Position numbers and translations under genes: made by a program
Part shown: positions 1-5,568 of the stretch, piece by piece
Position numbering within the stretch: position 1 is the first letter of the stretch
How the letters are laid out: each line of letters begins with the position of its first letter
Notes under the pieces: generated by a model
Seen by the model: only the letters and a program-made list of their open reading frames with translations
Databases searched by the model: none
What the model was told of the DNA's origin: nothing
Assembly (NCBI GenBank): GCA_002898995.1
Contig: BEIM01000194.1
Location: forward strand, 1 to 6,770
Length of the DNA stretch: 6,770 nucleotides
Direction of reading: 5' to 3'
Origin: a bacterium HR36
Lineage (GTDB): Bacteria; Planctomycetota; Planctomycetia; Gemmatales; HRBIN36

Positions 1-109
1 GATACGGAACTCCTCAACTTGGGCGCAGTGAACCCCCCAACGAGTATCGCCAAACGGCCAGCCAAATACCCATCGGCTTTGCGACTGTACGAGCTCTTAG
101 GGAGCCAAC

Positions 110-274
110 ATGGCGGAGAAGAAACGCGACTACGTCTGGCTGGAGTGCAGCAGCTGCGGCGAGCGGAACTATCGCACAGAGAAAAACCTTCGCAAGACCG
201 ACAAGCTGGAGCTACGCAAGTATTGTCCCCGTGAACGCAAGCATACGATTCATAAAGAGTCGCGCAAAAAGTAA
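110..274 (+). CDS. rpmG: 50S ribosomal protein L33
   Basis: This 54-residue protein is the small 50S protein L33, which sits near the ribosomal E site. The start is the ATG at 110, preceded by a GGGAG Shine-Dalgarno-like sequence (100-104). The length fits the family (about 49-55). Family features seen are a CxxC pair (C13, C16), a basic middle, and the C-terminal signature KYCPRERKHTIHKE (37-50). In zinc-binding L33 this last part normally carries CPxC; here the fourth cysteine is replaced by Glu42, leaving C13, C16 and C39. Zinc binding may therefore be lost, or completed by Glu42 or His45. It lies directly upstream of tRNA-Trp and secE, a common bacterial gene order. The identification is firm; the zinc status is inference. 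Confidence 0.95.
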   Translation: MAEKKRDYVWLECSSCGERNYRTEKNLRKTDKLELRKYCPRERKHTIHKESRKK

Positions 275-340
275 GTCCAACGGGCTTTGCCTGCTGAATG
301 CGCGCGTAAAATGCCACAGGCCAGACAATAGCAGCGGTTC

Positions 341-413
341 AGGGGCATAGCTCAACTGGTAGAGCAGCGGTCTCCAAAACCGCAGGTTGGGGGTTCGAAT
401 CCCTCTGCCCCTG
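341..413 (+). tRNA. tRNA-Trp (anticodon CCA)
   Basis: A complete cloverleaf can be drawn. The acceptor stem is AGGGGCA (341-347) with TGCCCCT (406-412), and the discriminator is G413. The D arm is GCTC (350-353) with GAGC (362-365). The anticodon stem is GCGGT (367-371) with ACCGC (379-383) around the loop CTCCAAA, giving anticodon CCA at 374-376, which reads UGG (Trp). The variable loop is AGGTT. The T arm is GGGGG (389-393) with CCCTC (401-405), one G-U pair, and loop TTCGAAT. The 3' CCA is not encoded (CTA follows G413), so a CCA-adding enzyme must supply it. A tRNA-Trp gene just before secE-nusG is a widespread bacterial arrangement. Confidence 0.97.
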
Positions 414-791
414 CTAGAAGGTGGGCGAACCTGGCGGCAGCGATCACGAAAGGAGTTGGTTTTTCCTGACCGGTCCTTTGCCAAGTGATTTAGCTCCGGG
501 TGCCGGATATTCGGAACTCCCCTGTGCTGGACAGCGGTTAGCGCCCGCATAAATCCGCATAGGCCGGTCAAATCGGTGCTGCTTCAGCCCGGTTATCAGC
601 TCCACGAAGTGCAGAACCTTTCGCCAACGAATTAGTCGCCGGGAACAGGGAAGGAGCGATTTGCTGCGTCCGCGACCTCGACTGCCTTTTTGCTACAATA
701 ACTGCATCTCCGCGACCTACGCTAACGAGAATCCCGCTGACTGCCACGAGCTCCCTAGTATTTATTCTGGTAGCTTCGCAAGGAACGTCTC
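414..791 (+). other. Gene-free spacer between tRNA-Trp and secE
   Basis: This 378-bp stretch has no credible gene on either strand. It contains a T run (460-464) without a convincing GC hairpin before it, and a 7-bp direct repeat CCGCATA at 545-551 and 555-561 with a 10-bp period. It also has a small perfect hairpin GCTG-CTT-CAGC (578-588), the secE promoter candidate at 691-699, and a 10-bp direct repeat flanking that promoter. The part from about 706 to 791 would be the secE 5' leader. Nothing resembling a known riboswitch was recognised. Confidence 0.6.
691..699 (+). promoter_or_regulatory. Extended -10 promoter candidate for secE-nusG
   Basis: The sequence TGCTACAAT reads as an extended -10 element (TGn) joined to TACAAT, five of six matches to the sigma-70 consensus TATAAT. 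No good -35 box lies 16-18 bp upstream, which is tolerated by extended -10 promoters. The predicted start near 706 would give a leader of about 86 nt before secE. The call rests on motif matching only. Confidence 0.5.
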
Positions 792-1751
792 ATGGCCCAA
801 GCCGTCGAAAATAAGGCGGAATTGAAAGGGGAAAACAAGAAGCGGCGTGTCTGGACCTGGCGTTTCCCGCTCGCCAGCCTGCTCGGAGCAGTGTACGTCT
901 GGCTGGGTGTGATTGTCGTGCATCACCTGGTGCCAGAAATATGGGATAGCTTCCTCGCCCCGTGGTTTGAAGGTAACATGATTCTGGGAGGAAGCCTGAA
1001 GTTGATGGCGTTAGCTGCAGTGGCAGCGGGTTTAGTGTGGGCGTGGCCCCGCGTGTTTCCCCGCATGCCAGGGCTTTCGGGAGGCGTATTTTTGCTCACG
1101 CTGGGCTGGTTCGTTGCTGCGACCCTATGGTGGGTTGCGGGTCGGATTCTCGAGTGGCTACTCAGTTGGGGGCAATGGGGCGCGGCCGCGAATTATGTCG
1201 GTGCGGCAACTCTCGCTGTCCTGGCATTGTTGGAGGTGGTCTGGCTCTATCGCTGGGCAAGCTCGCCTCGACTGAGCACCTGGAGCCTTTTGCTTGAAGA
1301 ACAGGGTTGGTTTTCGCTCAACGTTTATAAGAAGGGACAGGGAATCTGGTTGCGGCGGGGCACGATGATCGGCATCATCTTGCTCCTGGCAGCTGGCATT
1401 TGGCAGTACACCCGTTTCCACTTGGGCGGTGCTGGAGAGTGGATCATCAGCATTCCGTTCACGAACCTGGCGATTTCCTTTATCCGTATGCCACGGCTGA
1501 CCCTGAGTCTACTGGTCTTAGGCGGAGGTGGCTGGTTTGCCTGGCGGTTGGTCAACTATCCTCGCTTTACTGATTTTCTGGTATCGGCCGAAAACGAGAT
1601 GGTGAAAGTCTATTGGCCCAGCTGGCGCAGCCTGTGGCGCGACACAATTGTCGTGTTGGTCACCATGGTCTTGCTCGCGATATTTCTCTATCTCATGGAC
1701 ATCTTCTGGACACTAATTCTTGGCCGCTTGCTCGGAATATTGGGTGCTTGA
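792..1751 (+). CDS. secE: Enlarged SecE-type preprotein translocase subunit
   Basis: SecE is the small subunit that clamps SecY in the SecYEG protein-export channel of the inner membrane. The SecE part is the C-terminus: an amphipathic stretch (259-283) with the signature VKVYWPSW (271-278), then one transmembrane helix (about 284-306). The start at 792 has a good AAGGAA ribosome-binding site (780-785). At 319 residues it is far longer than typical SecE (about 60-130). The extra part begins with a charged Lys/Arg-rich segment (8-24) and holds about six hydrophobic segments (roughly 27-47, 70-87, 97-117, 133-154, 190-206, 237-253). A segment at 172-190 (WFSLNVYKKGQGIWLRRGT) resembles, from memory, planctomycete SecE sequences. 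Its place just before nusG strongly supports the assignment. The function of the N-terminal membrane domain is unknown. Confidence 0.88.
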   Translation: MAQAVENKAELKGENKKRRVWTWRFPLASLLGAVYVWLGVIVVHHLVPEIWDSFLAPWFEGNMILGGSLKLMALAAVAAGLVWAWPRVFPRMPGLSGGVFLLTLGWFVAATLWWVAGRILEWLLSWGQWGAAANYVGAATLAVLALLEVVWLYRWASSPRLSTWSLLLEEQGWFSLNVYKKGQGIWLRRGTMIGIILLLAAGIWQYTRFHLGGAGEWIISIPFTNLAISFIRMPRLTLSLLVLGGGGWFAWRLVNYPRFTDFLVSAENEMVKVYWPSWRSLWRDTIVVLVTMVLLAIFLYLMDIFWTLILGRLLGILGA

Positions 1752-1818
1752 TGGAAAGGGCCGCACGAATTCAGGCAAAGGTTCCCCACTTCGCTTCAGG
1801 TACTCTAGTAAGGACAGG

Positions 1819-2451
1819 ATGGTGGTCATGATCCTGCCAGAAGACGCCGAGAAGCAGAATTCCAGTGAGAACGTTGCCGAATCCGGCAGCGAACCAACCG
1901 CGGCGACAGGCGGCAAAAAATGGTACGTTATCAAGGTCACCGCGGGGCAGGAAGAAAACATCAAAAAGGCGATCGAGCGCCGCGTGAAGATTGAGGGCCT
2001 CGACCAGTTTTTTGGGCAGGTTATTATCCCCATGGAAAAAGTCACCGAGATGGTCAAAGGCAAACGCGTCACCCGCAAGACGAAACTGTATCCGGGCTAT
2101 ATTTTCGCCGAGCTGGAATTCAATGACCAACTGCATTATCTGGTGCGCTCTACCCCGGGTGTTATTGACTTTGTAGGGGCTGGTCCGCGAAAGCCTCCGC
2201 AACCGCTTCCCGAACACGAAGTGCAGCAGATCCTGGGGCTGCGTCCAGAAACCATGGACCAGCGTGGGCCGACCACGCGCATCCGCTTTAGCCGGGGCGA
2301 TCGCGTGAAGATCCGCGAAGGCTCGTTCGCGGGCATGGAAGGAGAAGTCGCCGAGATCCTCGAACAGAAAGGAACGGTGCGGGTCATGTTAAAGATCTTT
2401 GGCCGGGATGTGCCAGTGGAAGTAGAATCGTGGCAGCTGGAAGCTGTTTAG
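1819..2451 (+). CDS. nusG: Transcription termination/antitermination protein NusG
   Basis: NusG binds RNA polymerase, influences pausing and Rho termination, and links transcription to translation. In the 210-residue form starting at 1819, residues 33-140 form the NGN domain (KKWYVIKV at 33-40; LYPGYIFAELE at 90-100; STPGVIDFVG at 111-120). Residues 155-210 form the KOW domain (GDRVKIREG at 160-168, then SFAGMEGEV). A poorly conserved acidic tail of about 30 residues precedes NGN. The start is uncertain: 1819 has AAGGA (1810-1814) four bases upstream, and 1828 is the next in-frame ATG. An in-frame ATG at 1720, inside secE, is unlikely because it adds 33 residues with no NusG similarity. The gene follows secE by 67 bp and was probably co-transcribed with it. 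Confidence 0.95.
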   Translation: MVVMILPEDAEKQNSSENVAESGSEPTAATGGKKWYVIKVTAGQEENIKKAIERRVKIEGLDQFFGQVIIPMEKVTEMVKGKRVTRKTKLYPGYIFAELEFNDQLHYLVRSTPGVIDFVGAGPRKPPQPLPEHEVQQILGLRPETMDQRGPTTRIRFSRGDRVKIREGSFAGMEGEVAEILEQKGTVRVMLKIFGRDVPVEVESWQLEAV

Positions 2452-2462
2452 CAACAGGCCTC

Positions 2463-2492
2463 TTGTCGAACGGGGTCAGCATGCTATAGAAT
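2463..2492 (+). promoter_or_regulatory. Promoter candidate upstream of rplK
   Basis: TTGTCG (2463-2468) is followed at 18 bp by TAGAAT (2487-2492, five of six consensus matches). An alternative -10 is TATAGA (2485-2490) at 16 bp, preceded by TGC in extended -10 style. Transcription would start near 2498-2500, about 41 nt before rplK. Escherichia coli also has a promoter before rplK. An inverted repeat, GGGG+GCAT (2472-2475, 2479-2482) with ATGC+CCCC (2491-2494, 2498-2501), overlaps the -10 region. Confidence 0.42.
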
Positions 2493-2540
2493 GCAAGCCC
2501 CAACACTAGCACCTTTGTGTCTTGACAGGGAGTGCCAGCC

Positions 2541-3029
2541 ATGCCCGCCCCTGCTTCAGCGAAAGGAAAAAAAGAAGTCAAGGCAAAAATCAAGCTGCAA
2601 TGTCCTGGAGGGATGGCGACGCCGGCCCCGCCCGTCGGTCCCGCTCTAGGGCAGCATGGCGTCAATATCGGCAAGTTTGTTCAGGAATTCAATGAGCGCA
2701 CGAAAGACCAGCGCGGGCTCATGCTGCCTGTGGAAATCACGGTTTACACCGACCGTAGCTTTGAGTTCGTAGTCAAAACCCCGCCCGCGGCAGTGCTGCT
2801 CAAACAAGCGGCGGGTATTCCTATCGAAAAAAAGAAGGGCGGCGAGGTAATTGCGGCTGAAGAGAAAGCGCGAAAAACCGGCAAATATTCGAACTTCAGC
2901 GTTACCAAAGAGCAGATTCGCCAAATCGCGGAGCGCAAACTCGCAGATCTGAATGCCCGCGACCTAGAGCACGCCATTCGCATTATCGAAGGGACTGCAC
3001 GCAGCATGGGCCTGCGCGTCGTGTCGTGA
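2541..3029 (+). CDS. rplK: 50S ribosomal protein L11
   Basis: L11 binds the GTPase-associated region of 23S rRNA at the base of the stalk. The protein has 162 residues against the usual 141-145. The N-terminal domain shows the hallmark ATPAPPVGPALGQHGVNIGKF (part of 26-46). The C-terminal RNA-binding domain ends with IEGTARSMGL (149-158). The extra length comes from an N-terminal tail of about 10 residues and a longer Lys/Glu-rich linker (about 94-116) after the LLKQAAG motif. The start at 2541 is chosen because AGGGAG (2527-2532) lies 8 bases upstream; a GTG at 2532 would overlap that site. The gene lies 89 bp after nusG and 80 bp before rplA. Confidence 0.97.
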   Translation: MPAPASAKGKKEVKAKIKLQCPGGMATPAPPVGPALGQHGVNIGKFVQEFNERTKDQRGLMLPVEITVYTDRSFEFVVKTPPAAVLLKQAAGIPIEKKKGGEVIAAEEKARKTGKYSNFSVTKEQIRQIAERKLADLNARDLEHAIRIIEGTARSMGLRVVS

Positions 3030-3109
3030 TGCTACGCTTACCTTCGTGACCGTCGCTAGTCTTCTGAAACGAGCCTTACGCTAATCACCCTTCGCCTTTT
3101 GAGGGAACT

Positions 3110-4048
3110 ATGGGCAGGAAGAAAGCCACCACTCCGCAGTCCGAAACAACACCAGGAACTGCGCCAGCGCCAGCAGCCGAAGAAAAAGTGGCGAAGCCGG
3201 CCGAGGCCAAAAGCAAGGCTGCTGTCAAGGAATCGGCGAAGACGGTTCCTAGTGCGCCTCCGGGGAAGCCCACTGAATCTCCTCCTAAAGAGGCTGAGTC
3301 CAAGCCCGCCGTCCAGCCTTTGGCCGAGAAAAAGAAACGAAAACCTGGACTGGCGCCGCCATTAGGCAAGAAAAAGCAAAACGCGCTAAAACAGCTCAAA
3401 GAGAAAATTCGCCAGCTGGAGCCGATGGGACTGCGGCAGGCGGTCGAGTTCCTCAAACAGCATCGCCGCAGCAAGTTCGACGAGTCGGTAGAAGTTCACA
3501 TGCGCTTGAACGTGGACCCGAAGCAGAGCGACCAGGTGGTTCGTGGTGCCGTAGCTTTGCCGCATGGCATCGGCAAGTCAGTGCGGGTGTTGGTATTTGC
3601 CACGGGAGAGGCGGCACAGCGAGCCAAGGAAGCGGGTGCTGATTACGTTGGCGCCGATGACCTAGCCAAGAAAATACAGGGGGGCTGGTTTGATTTCGAT
3701 GTGGCCCTGGCCACACAGGACATGATGGGTATCGTAGGACGGCTCGGAAAACTCCTGGGCCCGCGGGGCCTCATGCCCTCCCCCAAATCGGGCACAGTAA
3801 TCACTGGCGACATTGCAAATGCCGTCCGCGAATTCAAGATGGGCAAGGTCGAATACCGCGTGGACCAAACCGGCAACGTTCACGCGCCAGTGGGCAAACT
3901 CAGCTTTGATAGCGACAAACTGGTGGAAAACGCTCAGGCTTTCATCGAAGCAGTACGGGCAGCCCGGCCAGCAGCGGTGCGCGGCCAGTATATCAAGTCC
4001 ATAGCCCTTTCGAGCACGATGGGCCCGGGAATCCGCATCGCCTTTTAG
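3110..4048 (+). CDS. rplA: 50S ribosomal protein L1 with long N-terminal tail
   Basis: L1 forms the mobile L1 stalk that helps tRNA leave the E site, and in many bacteria it represses its own mRNA. The 312-residue product has the normal L1 core from about residue 86: KFDESVEV (122-129), RGAVALPHGIGK (145-156), AGADYVG (175-181), LGPRGLMPSPK (216-226), and the C-terminal TMGPGI (303-308). Residues 2-85 are a low-complexity Ala/Lys/Pro/Glu-rich tail without predicted fold. L1 is usually about 230 residues. The usual ATPDMM reads ATQDMM here (201-206). The start at 3110 has GAGGGA (3101-3106) three bases before it, and the frame is open with no better internal start. Identification is secure; the role of the tail is unknown. 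Confidence 0.97.
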   Translation: MGRKKATTPQSETTPGTAPAPAAEEKVAKPAEAKSKAAVKESAKTVPSAPPGKPTESPPKEAESKPAVQPLAEKKKRKPGLAPPLGKKKQNALKQLKEKIRQLEPMGLRQAVEFLKQHRRSKFDESVEVHMRLNVDPKQSDQVVRGAVALPHGIGKSVRVLVFATGEAAQRAKEAGADYVGADDLAKKIQGGWFDFDVALATQDMMGIVGRLGKLLGPRGLMPSPKSGTVITGDIANAVREFKMGKVEYRVDQTGNVHAPVGKLSFDSDKLVENAQAFIEAVRAARPAAVRGQYIKSIALSSTMGPGIRIAF

Positions 4049-4083
4049 ACCACGCCGTGTGCGAAATTTTGCCACGCTGCCCC

Positions 4084-4114
4084 TTGCCACGGATGACCTC
4101 GAGACGTATATGAT
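4084..4114 (+). promoter_or_regulatory. Promoter candidate upstream of rplJ
   Basis: TTGCCA (4084-4089, five of six matches to TTGACA) is followed by TATGAT (4109-4114, five of six matches to TATAAT) at 19 bp, or by TATATG (4107-4112) at 17 bp. A start near 4120 would give a leader of about 45 nt for rplJ. The position between rplA and rplJ matches the L10 promoter of Escherichia coli. Only motif evidence is available, and the 19-bp spacing is longer than ideal. Confidence 0.42.
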
Positions 4115-4165
4115 TGTTTTCCCAATAGTGCCTGACAAGCGTGTGCAGCGGATCGGGGACTGGTC

Positions 4166-4705
4166 ATGAGCAAACTCGTCAAGCAAATGCAGATGGAAGC
4201 TCTGCGAAAAACCTTCGCCGACGTGCAGGAGATGGTGCTGCTGAATATCCAAAAGCTCGATGCGCGAACCACGACGCAAATGCGCCTCGACCTGCGCAAG
4301 AGGAACATCCGCCTGCACATGGTCAAGAACACGCTAGCGGCCCGGGTATTCAAGGAACTGGGTTTGGAGGTGCCCGAGAGCTGTTGGGTAGGGCCGACCA
4401 TTGTCGCTTGGGGAGGTCCGGGCATTGCGCAGCTGGCCCGCGAAATCGAACAGTGGGCGGAGCGGATCAAAAGTGAAAAGCCCCAGGTAATTTTCGAGCC
4501 GAAAATCGCGATTGTCGAGAAGCGCAGCGTTTCCTTCGAGGAAGCCAAGCGCTTCCCGACCCGCGAAGAAGCGTTGGGCCGACTGGTGAATTTGATCCTG
4601 GCCCCGGCGGCGAATCTGGTAGCGCAGCTCCGAGGCCCAGGCGCCCGCTTGGCGGCTCAGATCAAGTCGCGTACTGAACAGCCAGAGGCTTCGCCTGCCG
4701 CTTAG
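4166..4705 (+). CDS. rplJ: 50S ribosomal protein L10
   Basis: L10 anchors L7/L12 dimers to the ribosome and in many bacteria represses its own operon. The 179-residue product is close to the usual 165-180. Features seen are the basic helix region LRKRNIRLHMVKNTLAAR (43-60, with the family KNTL at 54-57), the VGP segment (75-77), and FPTREEALGRLVNLILAPAA (130-149), which corresponds to the LPSREEL region. A C-terminal helix (about 137-170) would carry the L12 dimers. The divergent N-terminus starts MSKLVKQMQM. The start at 4166 has only a modest GGGGA (4155-4159) upstream, which may mean weaker or regulated initiation. The gene is 117 bp after rplA and 121 bp before rplL. Confidence 0.95.
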   Translation: MSKLVKQMQMEALRKTFADVQEMVLLNIQKLDARTTTQMRLDLRKRNIRLHMVKNTLAARVFKELGLEVPESCWVGPTIVAWGGPGIAQLAREIEQWAERIKSEKPQVIFEPKIAIVEKRSVSFEEAKRFPTREEALGRLVNLILAPAANLVAQLRGPGARLAAQIKSRTEQPEASPAA

Positions 4706-4770
4706 CAGCTTAGGACACTGGCTGTCTCCGCAATTTTCGCACAACGGAAGAGATTTGGTCGGGGCTGGCC

Positions 4771-4802
4771 TTGACAAGGCTGGCCTAGGCGGGAAAAATA
4801 AT
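4771..4802 (+). promoter_or_regulatory. Promoter candidate immediately upstream of rplL
   Basis: A perfect -35 hexamer TTGACA (4771-4776) is followed by an A/T-rich -10 region: AAAAAT (4794-4799) at 17 bp, or AATAAT (4797-4802, five of six matches) at 20 bp. A start near 4806-4809 would leave about 20 nt of leader carrying the AAAGGAA ribosome-binding site (4814-4820). The -35 box is at the centre of the palindrome GCCTTGACAAGGC (4768-4780), flanked by two copies of GGCTGGCCT (4763-4771 and 4778-4786). Motif evidence only; neither -10 option is ideal. Confidence 0.45.
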
Positions 4803-4826
4803 TTTTGGTCAAGAAAGGAAAACACC

Positions 4827-5243
4827 ATGGCAGAAGGAAACGGTCAGGTCTGGGCACCCGAAATCAAAGAACTAGGCGACCGCATCGTCGCCCTGAGCAT
4901 CGCACAATGCGTGCAACTCTCCGATTACTTGGAAAAGGTGCACGGCATCAAGGCGGCAGCTGCCGCTGCGGTTATGCCTGTAGCGGGCGTCGCCGCTCAG
5001 GGAGCCGCGCCAGCAGAAAAGAAGCCGGAAAAGACGGAATTCAACGTTATTCTCAAGAGCTTTGGTGCGCAAAAGGTGCAGGTGATCAAAGTGGTGCGGG
5101 AGCTGACTGGCTTGGGACTGAAAGAGGCCAAGGACCTGGTCGAAGCGGCTCCCAAGCCAATTAAACAAGGGGTTTCGAAAGAGGAAGCGGAGAAAATCAA
5201 AGCGGAACTAGAAAAGGCTGGTGCCGAGGTGGTCCTGGAATAA
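4827..5243 (+). CDS. rplL: 50S ribosomal protein L7/L12
   Basis: L7/L12 is the multicopy stalk protein that recruits translation GTPases. The 138-residue product has the three-part family layout. An N-terminal dimerisation domain (about 10-40, LSDYLEKVHG at its end) is followed by an Ala/Gly/Pro-rich hinge (about 43-68) and a C-terminal factor-binding domain (69-138). That domain includes KVQVIKVVRELTGLGLKEAK (83-102). It is slightly longer than the common 120-130. The start at 4827 follows AAAGGAA (4814-4820) at 6 bases; an in-frame TTG at 4755 lies upstream of this site and is not a credible start. L12 is needed in several copies per ribosome, so a dedicated promoter before it would make sense. 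Confidence 0.97.
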   Translation: MAEGNGQVWAPEIKELGDRIVALSIAQCVQLSDYLEKVHGIKAAAAAAVMPVAGVAAQGAAPAEKKPEKTEFNVILKSFGAQKVQVIKVVRELTGLGLKEAKDLVEAAPKPIKQGVSKEEAEKIKAELEKAGAEVVLE

Positions 5244-5285
5244 ACTTTTAGGAGTTTGCTGCTGCAGCCTTTCCCGGCAACTGGA

Positions 5286-5324
5286 AAGCCAGCGGGGGCG
5301 TTCCGGTTGTCGGCTTAACTTTTT
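5286..5324 (+). terminator. Weak terminator or attenuator candidate after rplL
   Basis: AAGCC (5286-5290) can pair with GGCTT (5312-5316), extended inward past a mismatch by one C-G and several G-U pairs. Five T residues follow at 5320-5324, three bases after the stem. The stem is imperfect and the loop G-rich, so partial termination at most is expected. The left arm overlaps an upstream hairpin, CTTTCC (5269-5274) with GGAAAG (5283-5288), so the two structures exclude each other. Confidence 0.3.
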
Positions 5325-5537
5325 CGAGCAGGATGCCGACGCTCACGACGTGCACAGGGCTCGGGAACAGGAAGAGGCAGACAACCCCGCACAGTGCCGA
5401 GGCCAGAACACCACGTGCCGCCAAAGTTGACACGAGGAATTTTCCTTGTGATCTGTCGGAGACGGGCTCTTAGCCGATGGGAGCTAGTTTGGCGCTGGGA
5501 GTCCGTCTGGAGCGTGGCAGCTAGCTGCGGTTGTAAG

Positions 5538-5568
5538 TTGGCCAACACCAGCTTGCCTCTTGTACTAT
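5538..5568 (+). promoter_or_regulatory. Weak promoter candidate upstream of rpoB
   Basis: TTGGCC (5538-5543, four of six) and TACTAT (5563-5568, four of six) are 19 bp apart. The start would be near 5575, about 63 nt before rpoB. A 12-bp palindrome lies 10 bp upstream of the -35. The match is poor, and rpoB may simply be read from upstream promoters. Confidence 0.22.

Noticed and set aside
1..48. GATAC/GTATC and TTGGG/CCCAA pairings at the left edge, considered as a terminator or tRNA fragment
   Set aside because: Long loops, no T run after the stem, and no tRNA features; the left context is missing.
451..467. Possible terminator after tRNA-Trp at the T run 460-464
   Set aside because: Only a short AGGA/TCCT pairing that includes the T run itself; no GC-rich stem precedes it.
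212..571. 119-residue reading frame on the minus strand
   Set aside because: It is the antisense of tRNA-Trp and its flanks. The GIRTPNLRFWRP and QLSYAP strings are the familiar translation of antisense tRNA, not a protein.
1720..1818. Upstream in-frame ATG extending NusG by 33 residues
   Set aside because: It lies inside the end of secE, has no clear ribosome-binding site, and adds sequence without NusG similarity.
2523..2528. TTGACA just before rplK
   Set aside because: A matching -10 would fall inside the rplK coding sequence, so it cannot serve rplK; probably chance.
3662..4318. 218-residue reading frame on the minus strand
   Set aside because: It overlaps the conserved L1 core and the start of L10 and shows no recognisable protein features.
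5427..5432. TTGACA in the rplL-rpoB spacer
   Set aside because: No acceptable -10 hexamer lies 16-19 bp downstream (the region reads GATCTG).
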